A stretch of 64,000 bases of DNA from CAYMEV01 sp964431655 [NCBI: uncultured bacterium] (GCA_964431655.1 CAYSKJ010000001.1:47273-111272), one strand, 5' to 3'. Positions 51,530-60,257 are shown, counted from the stretch's first letter. Notes: generated by a model from the sequence alone, not told the origin. A program made the numbers and translations.

Positions 51530-52211
51530 TCCTTACAGGCATCAGGTTGGTAAGCCCTATGCTTACTATGTCCTCGTCGGTTATCTTATAGGTTTTTTTG
51601 GATATTTTTTTTCCATTTAAATAAACAGGGTTTGTTGTATTGGTGGAGTTTCTGAACAGAAGGTGGCCTGTCTTAGGGTTGATCCACAGGTCAGCCTGCT
51701 TTCGGGAGACGGTTTTATCATTGATTACAATATCATTGCTCAGATCCCTGCCTATGGTGTAAACATAGCGTTCGGCAAGCTTAAAAAGCTTCCCGCTGTC
51801 AGGGCCTGATACAACCTTTATATAACGGGCCTGGGGGTTTTCCAGCTTTTGGGGGATCCTGAAAAAAAGGACCATATTAAGGATATAAATGATAATCAGC
51901 ATCGCATACAGGATGTTAAGAACCTTCATCTCCAGGGATGAGCCTTTATGATGCTTTGTATAGGCAGGCCTGCTTATATCCCTGCTGTAAAGGGTTCTGA
52001 CAGCCCTGTCAGATATTTCCTGGCTGATTGCAAGGACAGCCTGGGTAATATAGATTGCTTCGGTATTATCTTCAAGCCTGATCAAATATGTATCTTCAGA
52101 AATCCTGGCGGTGACTGTTCCTTTGATCAAAACCGTTTCGGATGCTGAAGATATGCTTATAAACAGCATAAGGCAAATTAAGAGAAAAAGGAATTTTGAT
52201 TTTCCCGGCAT
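51501..52211 (-). CDS. Membrane protein with C-terminal FHA domain
   Basis: 236 residues: signal peptide or membrane helix (about 5-24), a small beta-rich domain outside (about 25-75), a membrane helix (about 103-122) and a cytoplasmic FHA domain (about 140-220) with IGRD, SRKQ and YLNGK motifs. The FHA domain should bind phosphothreonine, probably made by the Ser/Thr kinase encoded next door. The usual FHA His in SxxH is Gln here (SRKQ), which may weaken binding. It follows the DUF62 gene by 6 bases. Confidence 0.8.
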   Translation of the reverse strand: MPGKSKFLFLLICLMLFISISSASETVLIKGTVTARISEDTYLIRLEDNTEAIYITQAVLAISQEISDRAVRTLYSRDISRPAYTKHHKGSSLEMKVLNILYAMLIIIYILNMVLFFRIPQKLENPQARYIKVVSGPDSGKLFKLAERYVYTIGRDLSNDIVINDKTVSRKQADLWINPKTGHLLFRNSTNTTNPVYLNGKKISKKTYKITDEDIVSIGLTNLMPVRIEEDETPGV

Positions 52212-52217
52212 AATATC

Positions 52218-53000
52218 CTATCTCAGCTTTAAAAATATTTTCATGCCGCGCTTTATACCGAAATCATCCCTGCTGTTCCCATTTTTCACAAAGAGCTCAA
52301 GAAAACCCGATGAACCCTTTATTATATTAAGGGCCTTTTCACTGCCCTCATCATAGGAAGAAGATGGTTTCTGTATTATATATTCAAGGATTTTTACCCC
52401 GAAATCATCCCCAGCTGCTTCATTGTCAATATTTGTAACAGCATTTCCAAATATGTCAAACCCGAGAATTACTCCGCACAGTATATCATTGCTGTCTTTT
52501 GAAGGATCCGGGATCATTATCTTCTTGTAATCGGTAATTATTTCGCCGGTTTCTGCAGGGTAGAGTCCCTTGGACATATGGGCAGCCAGGGGGGCGAACA
52601 TATCCCTGCCGTGAAAGGTACAGCTTGGATTTTCCAGAAAGTAGTGGGTATAGGTTACATTATATACCTCAATACCGGGTCTGTCTTTGTAAATGAAGGA
52701 TAATAGGCCATTATCAGGGGCAATATACAAATATTCTCCGTCCGAGCAGGTTAGAATTCTCCTGCTCGTGCCCACCTGGGGGTCTACCACACACAAAAAT
52801 ATTGTCTTTGAGGGAAAGTGCCTGAAGGACTGATATAGCTTCAGGCCTGCATCAAAAACATCATGCCTGGCTATATTATGGGTTATGTCCAGTATTGCTG
52901 CTTCCGGGTTGATATTTATCATTACAGCCTTCATTACTGCGACGAAGTGGTCATTCAGTCCAAAATCCGTAACCATTGCAATTAGTCTTTTTGGCGGCAT
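52218..53000 (-). CDS. S-adenosyl-L-methionine hydrolase (adenosine-forming), DUF62 family
   Basis: 260 residues. The family splits SAM with water to adenosine and methionine, or in a few members adds halide. Motifs: TDFG (11-14), VDPQVGTSRR (72-81), APDNGLL (94-100) and FHGRDMFAP (129-137). The Asp-Arg-His set described for the hydroxide-using enzymes matches D73, R80 and H130, so hydrolysis rather than halogenation is expected. Its biological purpose is unclear. It overlaps the recombinase gene by 19 bases. Confidence 0.9.
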   Translation of the reverse strand: MPPKRLIAMVTDFGLNDHFVAVMKAVMININPEAAILDITHNIARHDVFDAGLKLYQSFRHFPSKTIFLCVVDPQVGTSRRILTCSDGEYLYIAPDNGLLSFIYKDRPGIEVYNVTYTHYFLENPSCTFHGRDMFAPLAAHMSKGLYPAETGEIITDYKKIMIPDPSKDSNDILCGVILGFDIFGNAVTNIDNEAAGDDFGVKILEYIIQKPSSSYDEGSEKALNIIKGSSGFLELFVKNGNSRDDFGIKRGMKIFLKLR

Positions 53001-53920
53001 TTTTCACTCCTTTTAGATTCTTTGCTTCTGGGATGAAATGCATCATATTCCTTTTTGAGCTGTTTATCTTCCAGATGGGTGTATATTTCAGTAGTTTTAA
53101 GGGATTCATGGCCCAGGAGTATCTGTATGGTGCGTATATCAGCTCCTCCAGTGAGAAGATGGGTAGCATAGCTGTGCCTTATGGTGTGAGGGCTGAAATT
53201 GATGTCTATTCCTGCAAGCCTTCCGTATTTCCTTAACAGCAGGAAGAAACACTGTCTGGTCATAGGCTTGCCCCGGTTTGTTATGAAAACATGGTTTGAG
53301 CTCTTTTTTTTATCCAGAAGAGGCCTGGATTTCCTTAAGTAAAGGCTGAGCATCCGGCTGGACCTTTCCCCGAAGGGAACAATCCTTTCCTTGTTTCCTT
53401 TGCCGTAAAGACGCAGAAAAGCCTCCTGAAAATCTATCTGGCCCAGCCTAAGGGCTATTATCTCGCTTACCCTTAGACCGCTTGAATACATAAGTTCAAG
53501 CATTGCCTTATCTCTTAAGCCCAGGGTTGTATCGGGGCATGTTTCAATAAGCCTGTCAACCTGGGAAACGCTCAGAAAGGATGGAAGGTGTTTCTCTATT
53601 TTTGGAAAATCGATATTATCAAAGGGATTAGATGATAGAATACCCCGGGAGCAGATGAAGGAGTAAAGTTTCCTCATGGAGCTGATCTTTCTGGATATAC
53701 TCCTTCGGGAAACATTGTTTTTGTTAAGGTGCATAAAATATTCATAAATCTCATCCTTGCCTATGGCTGTAAAATCCATATCCTTTTCATTATCCTTTGT
53801 GAAAAATCTGGCAAAGAGGCTGATGTCGAGCAGATATGCAGATAGAGTATTTTCGGACAATCCCCTTTCAAAAATAAGGTAGTTTGAAAAAGAGCCTGTA
53901 ATTTCCTTATATGATTTCAT
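52982..53920 (-). CDS. Tyrosine recombinase XerC/XerD family
   Basis: 312 residues, the normal Xer length. N-terminal SAM-like DNA-binding domain (about 5-95) and catalytic domain with R150, a beta-hairpin Lys near 173-176, HTIRH (H245, R248), H271 and nucleophile Y280. Most likely resolves chromosome dimers at dif rather than moving an element, since no att-like repeats or cargo are seen. I cannot separate XerC from XerD by eye. It is the first gene of a - strand operon with DUF62, FHA and VWA-like genes. Confidence 0.92.
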   Translation of the reverse strand: MKSYKEITGSFSNYLIFERGLSENTLSAYLLDISLFARFFTKDNEKDMDFTAIGKDEIYEYFMHLNKNNVSRRSISRKISSMRKLYSFICSRGILSSNPFDNIDFPKIEKHLPSFLSVSQVDRLIETCPDTTLGLRDKAMLELMYSSGLRVSEIIALRLGQIDFQEAFLRLYGKGNKERIVPFGERSSRMLSLYLRKSRPLLDKKKSSNHVFITNRGKPMTRQCFFLLLRKYGRLAGIDINFSPHTIRHSYATHLLTGGADIRTIQILLGHESLKTTEIYTHLEDKQLKKEYDAFHPRSKESKRSEKCRQKD

Positions 53921-54066
53921 ACTTCCAGGAATTCAGAATAACATATAAAATGTTAATTGTCTATATTTTAATAATCATGCGAAATATAGCAGATAAAAGC
54001 AATGATTAGCAACAAAGAAAAATTTTATACGATAATGTGATTAAAAAGAGAAAAAGGAGCGGTAAA

Positions 54067-54363
54067 ATGAAGGTTTCAATGGATTCACAGAATATCCTGG
54101 CTTCCATCCAGCAGATGCAGGCATCGGGTTCAAAGGGTGCTGATTCAGGTAAGTTTGATTCCATAATGGAGGAGATACAGAAAGGAGACCTTGATGAGGG
54201 GAAGATAAGGGATTTTACAACAAATTCATCAGGCCTGAGCAATGAGCAGTACCTGATTATGCAGAGGGAAATGCAGAAGCAGAACGAGCTCTTTTCGACC
54301 CTCTCAAATATCATGAAAAACAGGCATCAGACCATACAGAACACCATACAGAACATCAAATAA
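54067..54363 (+). CDS. Small helical protein, possible type III secretion rod or needle subunit
   Basis: 98 residues; AAGGAGC at 54054-54060 fixes the start at ATG 54067, not the earlier in-frame ATG/GTG codons. No signal peptide or membrane helix. The C-terminal 40 residues form an amphipathic helix with Gln and Asn (YLIMQREMQKQ, then STLSNIMKNRHQTIQ), the pattern I associate with SctI/SctF inner-rod and needle proteins. The next gene is a TPR protein like SctG or SycD chaperones. No secretion apparatus genes are in the window, so this is a hypothesis. Confidence 0.6.
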   Translation: MKVSMDSQNILASIQQMQASGSKGADSGKFDSIMEEIQKGDLDEGKIRDFTTNSSGLSNEQYLIMQREMQKQNELFSTLSNIMKNRHQTIQNTIQNIK

Positions 54364-54377
54364 GCGGGGGTGACGAG

Positions 54378-54782
54378 ATGGATATGAAAAAAAAGCTTTC
54401 AAAGGAATCAAAGAAGGTGCTCTGCGAACTGGGTTACTATTATATTAACAGCAGGGAATATGAAAAAGCCGTGGCTATTTTCAACAGCCTAATTATAATT
54501 GATGACCAGCTTCCATTCAGGTATGGTCTTGCCAATGTATTTTTCTCAAAGTCAGACTATGACAAGGCCCTGGAAATATGCCGGGACATTCTGGATGATT
54601 ACCCGGGAGATACTACAGCAAAGCTGATGATGGCAGAAAACCTGATATTTAAAAAGAGGGATTCGGAAGCAGCGGTTCTCCTGGACCAGGTTCTCGGCTC
54701 TGATGCCGATGAGGCATCGATGAAGCTTGCCAGGGACCTGAAGCAGGGTATTAGTCAGGGCATATCCTCCTATGCCGGATGA
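54378..54782 (+). CDS. Small TPR protein, possible secretion chaperone
   Basis: 134 residues, soluble, with three TPR-like helical pairs (about 12-45, 46-80, 81-115; motifs such as YEKAVAIFNSL and YDKALEICRDIL). Short free-standing TPR proteins next to a small secreted helical protein are typical of type III secretion chaperones, but generic TPR adaptors look the same. GGGGGTGA precedes ATG 54378; 14 bases separate it from the previous gene, so the two are surely co-transcribed. Confidence 0.7.
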   Translation: MDMKKKLSKESKKVLCELGYYYINSREYEKAVAIFNSLIIIDDQLPFRYGLANVFFSKSDYDKALEICRDILDDYPGDTTAKLMMAENLIFKKRDSEAAVLLDQVLGSDADEASMKLARDLKQGISQGISSYAG

Positions 54783-54831
54783 AAATCCGGCAATAAGGCA
54801 ATAATTTAAGTCCTCTAAGGAAGGTGATTAT

Positions 54832-55164
54832 TTGATAAAGATAAATCCGGATAATAAACCTGCAAATGTTGATATTAACAGGGCTGTCCAAACTCCCGGG
54901 GAGGAAAGGAAAGTTTTCGAAGGCGGCCTTTCTCCGGATACGGGACCTAAAATCTACAGCAGGGACAATCTCATAAACGCCATACAGGGGTCCAAGTCTA
55001 TTGAAGATGCAATTAAAGCTATCTCCGGTGATGTGGTTGAACAGATATTTGAAAAGAGCAGTCTGTTCGGAGATGAAAAATTTATTTCCAGGGTGAAGGA
55101 GGAGCTGTTTCAATATTTTAAAAATGATCCTTTTGCTCAGGAGATTCTTCATTCTATCAAGTAG
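54832..55164 (+). CDS. Unknown small protein, third gene of the small-protein operon
   Basis: 110 residues, starting with TTG 54832 behind AAGGAAGGTG (54817-54826). The first 45 residues look disordered; the rest is helical (about 45-105, with YSRDNLINAIQGSKSIEDA). No signal peptide, membrane helix or recognised domain. Spacing of 49 bases from the TPR gene and the same strand suggest one operon. It could be another substrate or cofactor of the same system. Confidence 0.6.
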   Translation: MIKINPDNKPANVDINRAVQTPGEERKVFEGGLSPDTGPKIYSRDNLINAIQGSKSIEDAIKAISGDVVEQIFEKSSLFGDEKFISRVKEELFQYFKNDPFAQEILHSIK

Positions 55165-55247
55165 AGCTCTGTTAATTCCTTGATTATCCAGGCTCATATC
55201 ATGAATTTTACACAGGGGATTTTTTTATATATTTTTATATTTTTTAT

Positions 55248-55275
55248 TTGACATTTTGTTTTATTGAAGTACTTT
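55248..55275 (+). promoter_or_regulatory. Putative promoter for the tRNA-tuf cluster
   Basis: TTGACA (55248-55253, perfect) and TACTTT (55270-55275) are 16 bases apart, in an AT-rich stretch about 110 bases before tRNA-Tyr. It fits a strong stable-RNA promoter; the -10 match is moderate. The rest of 55165-55388 holds no gene. Confidence 0.5.
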
Positions 55276-55388
55276 ATGTTTTCTACAAAAAGTAGAGGTC
55301 TGTGAAAGTATTTGATTATGCTGAAAATAAGCGGTATCTGATGCATTTAGCTGATGGGTTTTTCATGCGGGGCGTCAGGTTTTAATAT

Positions 55389-55471
55389 GGGCGAGTGTCC
55401 GAGTGGCTAAAGGAGACGGGCTGTAAACCCGTTGGCGTCAGCCTACATAGGTTCGAATCCTATCTCGCCCA
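55389..55471 (+). tRNA. tRNA-Tyr (GTA)
   Basis: 83 bases, class II with a long variable arm. Acceptor GGGCGAG (55389-55395) pairs with CTCGCCC (55464-55470); discriminator A. Anticodon GTA in the loop CTGTAAA. TTCGAAT T loop. CCA is not encoded. Confidence 0.97.
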
Positions 55472-55482
55472 TTTGTCATACT

Positions 55483-55556
55483 GCGGGAATAGCTCAATTG
55501 GCTAGAGCATCAGCCTTCCAAGCTGAGGGTTGCGGGTTCGATTCCCGTTTCCCGCT
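55483..55556 (+). tRNA. tRNA-Gly (TCC)
   Basis: 74 bases. Acceptor GCGGGAA (55483-55489) pairs with TTCCCGC (55549-55555); discriminator T. Anticodon TCC between CAGCC and its partner GGCTG-type stem; TTCGATT T loop. CCA not encoded. Confidence 0.97.
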
Positions 55557-55558
55557 TT

Positions 55559-55631
55559 GCCCGCGTAGCTCAGTAGGTAGAGCGCTTCCATGGTAAGGAA
55601 GAAGTCATCGGTTCAATTCCGATCGTGGGCT
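55559..55631 (+). tRNA. tRNA-Thr (GGT)
   Basis: 73 bases, only two bases after tRNA-Gly. Acceptor GCCCGCG pairs with CGTGGGC (one G-U); discriminator T. Anticodon stem CTTCC/GGAAG with loop ATGGTAA gives GGT. The Tyr-Gly-Thr-tuf order is a conserved arrangement, as at E. coli tufB. Confidence 0.97.
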
Positions 55632-55693
55632 TGGAAATTAAGAATGTTTATTATAAATTGAAATTTAATCAAAAAGGGAGGAATTGTTAGAAA

Positions 55694-56887
55694 ATGGCAA
55701 AAAAGAGATTTGACAGGACAAAGCCCCATGTCAATATAGGGACTATTGGCCATATAGATCACGGTAAAACTACCCTGACAGCTGCTATTACTAAGGTCCT
55801 TGCGCAAAAGGGTTTTGCCAAGTTCAAGAAATTTGATGAAATTGATAATGCCCCTGAGGAAAAAGCAAGGGGTATCACGATTGCTACAGCGCATATTGAA
55901 TATGAGACAGAAAACCGGCATTATGCCCATGTTGACTGTCCCGGGCACCAGGACTATGTAAAGAACATGATTACCGGAGCTGCCCAGATGGACGGTGCCA
56001 TACTGGTAGTCAGTGCAAATGACGGCCCTATGCCCCAGACAAGGGAGCACATACTCCTGGCTTCCCAGGTAGGTGTCCCCAATATGGTTGTTTTCCTGAA
56101 CAAGGTTGATATGGTTGATGACCCTGAGCTTCTGGACCTGGTTGAGATGGAAGTGAGAGAGCTCCTGAGCAATTATGATTTCCCAGGGGACGATATACCC
56201 TTTGTCCGCGGATCAGCTCTTAAGGCTCTTGAAGCGGCTACAGCAGACGGACCGGAAGCTGAGTGCATCATGGAACTCATGAATGTTGTTGACAGCTATA
56301 TCCCGACTCCGGCCAGGGATGTGGATAAAAACTTCCTCATGCCTGTAGAGGGTGTTTTCACCATTCAAGGCAGGGGTACGGTTGCAACCGGAAGGGTAGA
56401 GAGGGGTATTGTCAAGGTCAATGAAGAGATTGAAATCGTAGGTATCGAGGCAACAAGGAAGACTGTCGTTACTGGTGTCGAGATGTTCAACAAGACACTG
56501 GACGAAGGCAGGGCAGGAGACAATATAGGTGTTCTCCTCAGGGGTATAAAAAGGACCGAGATCGAAAGAGGAATGGTACTTGCAAAACCTGGAAGCATCA
56601 CGCCTCACAGGAAATTCAAGGCCAAGCTCTATGCCCTTACAAAGGAAGAGGGCGGAAGGCATACCCCCTTCTTCTCGGGATACAGGCCCCAGTTCTTTTT
56701 CCGGACAACTGATGTTACCGGTACTCTCACACTCCAGGAGGGCACAGAGATGGTAATGCCGGGTGATGATGTAAACTGCATAGTTGAACTCATTACTCCC
56801 ATAGCCATGGACAAAAACCTCAAGTTTGCCATCAGGGAATCCAACAGAACAGTAGCTTCAGGTTTTGTTGACGAAGTAATTGATTGA
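55694..56887 (+). CDS. tuf: Elongation factor Tu
   Basis: GTPase that brings aminoacyl-tRNA to the ribosome A site. 397 residues, normal length. [10 protein letters not shown]-loop (about 18-26), RGITI switch 1, DCPGH, NKVD, and the two C-terminal beta-barrel domains ending [16 protein letters not shown] at 55676-55681 precedes the ATG. Probably co-transcribed with the three upstream tRNA genes, which would be cut out of the transcript. Confidence 0.98.
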   Translation: MAKKRFDRTKPHVNIGTIGHIDHGKTTLTAAITKVLAQKGFAKFKKFDEIDNAPEEKARGITIATAHIEYETENRHYAHVDCPGHQDYVKNMITGAAQMDGAILVVSANDGPMPQTREHILLASQVGVPNMVVFLNKVDMVDDPELLDLVEMEVRELLSNYDFPGDDIPFVRGSALKALEAATADGPEAECIMELMNVVDSYIPTPARDVDKNFLMPVEGVFTIQGRGTVATGRVERGIVKVNEEIEIVGIEATRKTVVTGVEMFNKTLDEGRAGDNIGVLLRGIKRTEIERGMVLAKPGSITPHRKFKAKLYALTKEEGGRHTPFFSGYRPQFFFRTTDVTGTLTLQEGTEMVMPGDDVNCIVELITPIAMDKNLKFAIRESNRTVASGFVDEVID

Positions 56888-56897
56888 GGATAGTTAG

Positions 56898-57050
56898 ATG
56901 AGGGACATTATTTCGCTTCAGTGTACGGAATGCAAAAACAAGAATTATATGACAACAAAGAATAAGAAAACAAATACAGAAAAGCTTGAAGTAAAGAAAT
57001 ACTGCAAGTTTGACAGAAAGCATACATTACACAAAGAAGCAAAGAAATAA
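56898..57050 (+). CDS. rpmG: Ribosomal protein bL33
   Basis: 50 residues ([12 protein letters not shown] ... HKEAKK), short and basic. Zinc-type bL33 normally has two CxxC pairs. The first pair is present (Cys 9 and 12), but the second reads CKFD (about 36-39), so one Cys ligand is replaced by Asp. The position between tuf and tRNA-Trp/secE is the standard one. ATG 56898 lies 10 bases after the tuf stop. Confidence 0.94.
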   Translation: MRDIISLQCTECKNKNYMTTKNKKTNTEKLEVKKYCKFDRKHTLHKEAKK

Positions 57051-57058
57051 AAAAGAAC

Positions 57059-57132
57059 AGGTCAGTAGCTCTAACTGGTAGAGCGCCGGACTCCAAATTC
57101 GGATGTTGGGGGTTCGAATCCTCCCTGGCCTG
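57059..57132 (+). tRNA. tRNA-Trp (CCA)
   Basis: 74 bases. Acceptor AGGTCAG pairs with CTGGCCT (one T-G); discriminator G, as usual for Trp. Anticodon stem CCGGA/TTCGG with loop CTCCAAA gives CCA. It sits between rpmG and secE, a common place. Confidence 0.97.
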
Positions 57133-57162
57133 TATTTTATCTATTTTGGAGGGATAAGGAAT

Positions 57163-57444
57163 TTGACTTTTTTAAATAAATCAATGCAGTTTCTTAAAGA
57201 TGTCAAGTCTGAGCTGAAAAAAGTTACCTGGCCTACAAAGAATGAAACTGTCAATACGACAATTATAGTTATAATAGGTGTATTGATACTTTCGGTCTTT
57301 CTGTCAATTGTCGATACTCTTCTTTCTACCTATGTCAGCTGGGCTTTCAATGCGGAGACCGGTCCTTTCATTTTGTCCATCGGTGTTATTGTCCTGCTGA
57401 TATCGGGCTATCTGGTCTACAGATGGCTGAAAAGCAAGCGATAA
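57163..57444 (+). CDS. secE: Preprotein translocase subunit SecE
   Basis: Small essential subunit of the SecYEG channel. 93 residues from TTG 57163, which follows GGAGGGA (57148-57154) by 8 bases; ATG 57184 is an alternative. The longer frame from 57103 would overlap tRNA-Trp and is rejected. The family motif ELKKVTWPT is present near residue 20, with a hydrophobic helix (about 28-52) and another (about 66-85). Confidence 0.95.
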   Translation: MTFLNKSMQFLKDVKSELKKVTWPTKNETVNTTIIVIIGVLILSVFLSIVDTLLSTYVSWAFNAETGPFILSIGVIVLLISGYLVYRWLKSKR

Positions 57445-57472
57445 ACAAATATACTGCAGGAGAACTTATATT

Positions 57473-58021
57473 ATGTCTGATATGAAGTGGTATGCCCTAT
57501 ACGTTGTATCCGGTCTGGAAGAACAGGCAAAAAGGAATATAGAAAAGAACCTTGAAAACTATAAACTGCAGGACCGGGTAGGTCAGATACTTATTCCAAA
57601 GCAGACCCAGATCCAGATAAAAAAGGGCAAGAGACAGTCTGTCGAAACAAATCTCTTCCAGGGATATATACTGATTCAGGCAGACCTTGACAAGGAACTC
57701 ATTCACATAATAAAAAACTCTCCCAAGGTAAAGAAATTTGCAGGTACCTATGATAATCCCATACCACTTGAGGATTCCGAGGTTGATAAACTTCTCCGGC
57801 GCTCGGAGAAAAAGACCAGAGAGTCCACTGCGGAAATAGACCTTATCAAAGGCGAGGAGGTAAAGATTATTATCGGACCTTTTACGGATTTTACAGGAAC
57901 CATTGATGATATAAACATGGAAAAGTCATCACTGAAAGTTTTGGTAAAAATATTCGGAAGGGCAACGGCAGTCGATCTTAAATTCGACCAGATTGTCAAG
58001 CTCTCCGAGTTAAAAGAATAA
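57473..58021 (+). CDS. nusG: Transcription termination/antitermination factor NusG
   Basis: 182 residues, typical length. N-terminal NGN domain (about 5-110, [15 protein letters not shown]) that binds the RNA polymerase clamp, and a C-terminal KOW domain (about 125-180, [18 protein letters not shown]) that contacts Rho or ribosomal S10. It lies between secE and rplK as in most bacteria. AGGAGAAC precedes the ATG. Confidence 0.97.
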   Translation: MSDMKWYALYVVSGLEEQAKRNIEKNLENYKLQDRVGQILIPKQTQIQIKKGKRQSVETNLFQGYILIQADLDKELIHIIKNSPKVKKFAGTYDNPIPLEDSEVDKLLRRSEKKTRESTAEIDLIKGEEVKIIIGPFTDFTGTIDDINMEKSSLKVLVKIFGRATAVDLKFDQIVKLSELKE

Positions 58022-58041
58022 AAAAGGAGCGATTTGAAACT

Positions 58042-58470
58042 ATGGCCAAGAAAATAGTAGCGCAAGTCAAGCTTCAGATCCCTGCTGGGAAGGCTGATCC
58101 TAGTCCGCCTGTTGGACCAGCGCTTGGTCAGCACGGGGTTAATATCCCTGGTTTCTGCAAGGAGTTCAATGCAAAAACCAAGGATGAAGCAGGGATGATT
58201 ATCCCGGTTGTTATCAGTATCTATCAGGATAAAAGCTTTACTTTTATCACAAAGACGCCCCCTGCAGCTGTACTGCTCAAGAAGGCCGCCAACCTCGTAA
58301 AGGGTTCAGCCGAGGCGAAGCTGAACTATGTTGCGACCATACCGAAGCAGAAAGCAATGGAGATAGCCAGTCTCAAGATGAAGGACCTCAATGCCAAGGA
58401 TATTGAGGGAGCCTACAGGATGATAGAGGGCACTGCAAAAAGCATGGGCATCAAGATTGAAGGTCAGTGA
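58042..58470 (+). CDS. rplK: Ribosomal protein uL11
   Basis: 142 residues. Part of the GTPase-associated centre with 23S rRNA and the stalk. The N-terminal domain has the [14 protein letters not shown] motif (about 22-35); the C-terminal rRNA-binding domain follows. AAGGAGCG lies at 58024-58031 upstream. Confidence 0.98.
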   Translation: MAKKIVAQVKLQIPAGKADPSPPVGPALGQHGVNIPGFCKEFNAKTKDEAGMIIPVVISIYQDKSFTFITKTPPAAVLLKKAANLVKGSAEAKLNYVATIPKQKAMEIASLKMKDLNAKDIEGAYRMIEGTAKSMGIKIEGQ

Positions 58471-58481
58471 GGTAAATTGTT

Positions 58482-59189
58482 ATGAGTAAGATTCCAAAGA
58501 AAAGAAAGGAAATGCTTGAAAAACTGCCCCGGGATACCCGTTTTTTTGAACCCGAAGAGGCCCTTAAGTTCATCAAGGAGAATTCCTTTGCCAAATTTGA
58601 TGAATCCATTGAGGTGGCTATCAGGCTGAATGTAGATCCGAGGCATGCAGACCAGATGGTCAGAGGCTCGGTTGTCCTGCCTCACGGGACAGGAAAAACG
58701 AAAAAGGTTCTTGTTTTTGCTGTCGGAGAAAAGGAGACAGAAGCAAGGGAAGCCGGAGCTGATTATGTGGGTCTTGATGATTATGTTGAGGAGATTAAGA
58801 AAGGCTGGCTGGATTTTGATGCTGTAATCGCCACTCCCGATATAATGGGCAAGATTAAGGCACTGGGTAAAATCCTGGGTCCCAGAAAACTTATGCCCAA
58901 TCCCAAGACGAATACTGTAACTTTTGACGTAAAGGGAGCGATATCCGATGTTAAAAAAGGTATGGTTGAGTTCAGGGTTGATAAGGGAGCGAATGTTCAT
59001 GGTATTATCGGGAAAAAGAGCTTTGATCTCGAGAAGCTTGCTGAAAACCTGAGGACCTTTGTCGAGGCTATTATGAAGGCAAAGCCTGCATCAAGCAAGG
59101 GCAGGTATATCAGGTCTTTCACCCTGTCATCCACCATGGGTGCGGGGATAAAAGCTGATCCGGTAAAGATCATGAATGATTACAAATAA
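58482..59189 (+). CDS. rplA: Ribosomal protein uL1
   Basis: 235 residues, normal length. Binds 23S rRNA at the L1 stalk and in many bacteria represses the rplK-rplA message. Signature [16 protein letters not shown] (about 128-143) is present. It follows rplK by 11 bases, so translational coupling is likely. Confidence 0.98.
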   Translation: MSKIPKKRKEMLEKLPRDTRFFEPEEALKFIKENSFAKFDESIEVAIRLNVDPRHADQMVRGSVVLPHGTGKTKKVLVFAVGEKETEAREAGADYVGLDDYVEEIKKGWLDFDAVIATPDIMGKIKALGKILGPRKLMPNPKTNTVTFDVKGAISDVKKGMVEFRVDKGANVHGIIGKKSFDLEKLAENLRTFVEAIMKAKPASSKGRYIRSFTLSSTMGAGIKADPVKIMNDYK

Positions 59190-59212
59190 GAATAAATTGT
59201 GAGGCGTTTGTA

Positions 59213-59737
59213 ATGAACAGAAATAAAAAGGAAATGATTGTAGAGATCCTGAATAAAGAGGTTAATTCTGCAAAATCCATAATACTGATGGACTATAAAG
59301 GAATTGATGTTGCCAGCATAGAGCAGTTCAGAAAACACTGCAGGGCCAATAAGGTTAGTTTCAGGGTTGTAAAGAATACCCTTTTTCAGCTGGCTATCAA
59401 GGATACGGCTTTTTCGGGGCTTGATGAGTATGTGGACGGCCCTGTGTCCATACTGTATTCCAAGGAGGATGCGATTGCGCCTGCAAAGACCATATCAGGC
59501 TTTGACAAGAAGCTGAACAGGTTTACAATAAAAGTAGGGTCTCTTGAAGGTCAGATTGTTGATCCCGGCAAGCTTGAGGCAATTTCAAAGCTTCCATCGA
59601 GGGAAGTACTTGTTTCTCAAATGCTTGGAGTTTTCAACGGTCCTGCCAGGTCTTTTGTTTCAGTGCTGAATCAGACCGTTTCAGGTTTTGTAGGCATAAT
59701 GAGCAATATAAAAAACAAAAAACAGGAAAAACAATAA
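59213..59737 (+). CDS. rplJ: Ribosomal protein uL10
   Basis: 174 residues. Anchors the L7/L12 dimers on the ribosome. N-terminal rRNA-binding domain with FRVVKNTLFQLA (about 50-61), then the C-terminal helix that binds bL12. Only 23 bases separate it from rplA, too short to hold the classical L10 leader structure on its own. Confidence 0.97.
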   Translation: MNRNKKEMIVEILNKEVNSAKSIILMDYKGIDVASIEQFRKHCRANKVSFRVVKNTLFQLAIKDTAFSGLDEYVDGPVSILYSKEDAIAPAKTISGFDKKLNRFTIKVGSLEGQIVDPGKLEAISKLPSREVLVSQMLGVFNGPARSFVSVLNQTVSGFVGIMSNIKNKKQEKQ

Positions 59738-59771
59738 AAGATAATAATTTAGTCTAAGGAGGATATATTAA

Positions 59772-60164
59772 ATGTCGATTACAAGAGAAGATGTTGTTAA
59801 GTTTATTGATAACATGACTATTCTGGAAATGTCGGAGTTCATTAAAGAGCTTGAGGAAAGATACGGTGTTTCAGCAGCGGCTCCTGCAGCAGCAGTTGTC
59901 ATGCCTGCAGCGGGTACCGCCGGTCCGGCTGCAGAGGAAGCAAAAGAAGAGCAGACTGAGTTCACTGTCACCCTGAAAGATGTTGGCAAAGACAAGCTCA
60001 AGGTAATTAAAGAGGTTAGAGCTGCCACAGCCCTGGGTCTCAAAGAGGCAAAGACCCTGGTTGACACAGCTCCCCAGGTGGTAAAGGAGGGCATTCCCAA
60101 GGCAGAAGCTGAAGATATCAAAAAGAAACTCGAAGAAGTAGGAGCAAAGGTAGAAATTAGCTGA
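59772..60164 (+). CDS. rplL: Ribosomal protein bL12
   Basis: 130 residues. N-terminal dimer domain, Ala/Gly/Pro-rich hinge (about 38-58) and C-terminal factor-binding domain with [24 protein letters not shown] motif (about 75-95). Recruits elongation factors. AGGAGG precedes the ATG by 8 bases. Confidence 0.98.
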   Translation: MSITREDVVKFIDNMTILEMSEFIKELEERYGVSAAAPAAAVVMPAAGTAGPAAEEAKEEQTEFTVTLKDVGKDKLKVIKEVRAATALGLKEAKTLVDTAPQVVKEGIPKAEAEDIKKKLEEVGAKVEIS

Positions 60165-60207
60165 TTGTCGATAATTGTTATCAGAAAAATTAAAATCTAA
60201 TAAGAGA

Positions 60208-60257
60208 ATAAGACCCAAATCATTCATGGAAGAGGCTTCTATGGATTTGGGTCTTAT
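60208..60257 (+). promoter_or_regulatory. Long hairpin between rplL and rpoB
   Basis: Outer arms ATAAGACCCAAATC (60208-60221) and GATTTGGGTCTTAT (60244-60257) are a perfect 14-bp inverted repeat. Inner arms CATGGAAG (60225-60232) and CTTCTATG (60236-60243) add 8 pairs (one G-U) around a 3-base loop, leaving a 3-base bulge. The 3' side continues ATATTTAAA, not a clean T run, so partial attenuation or double-strand RNase processing is more likely than a full stop. It fits the known place for lowering rpoB relative to ribosomal protein output. Confidence 0.85.

Noticed and set aside
52982-53920. The tyrosine recombinase as an integrase responsible for the nearby duplication.
   Set aside because: It has Xer length and motifs, lies outside the repeat, and no att-like repeats are found at the joint.
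53935-53963. A - strand promoter for the xer operon (TAGACA, 17 bases, TATTCT).
   Set aside because: It would start transcription about 8 bases before the ATG, leaving hardly any space for a ribosome site; kept out as too uncertain.
57103-57162. A longer SecE starting at 57103.
   Set aside because: It would overlap the end of tRNA-Trp; the GGAGGGA site points to TTG 57163.
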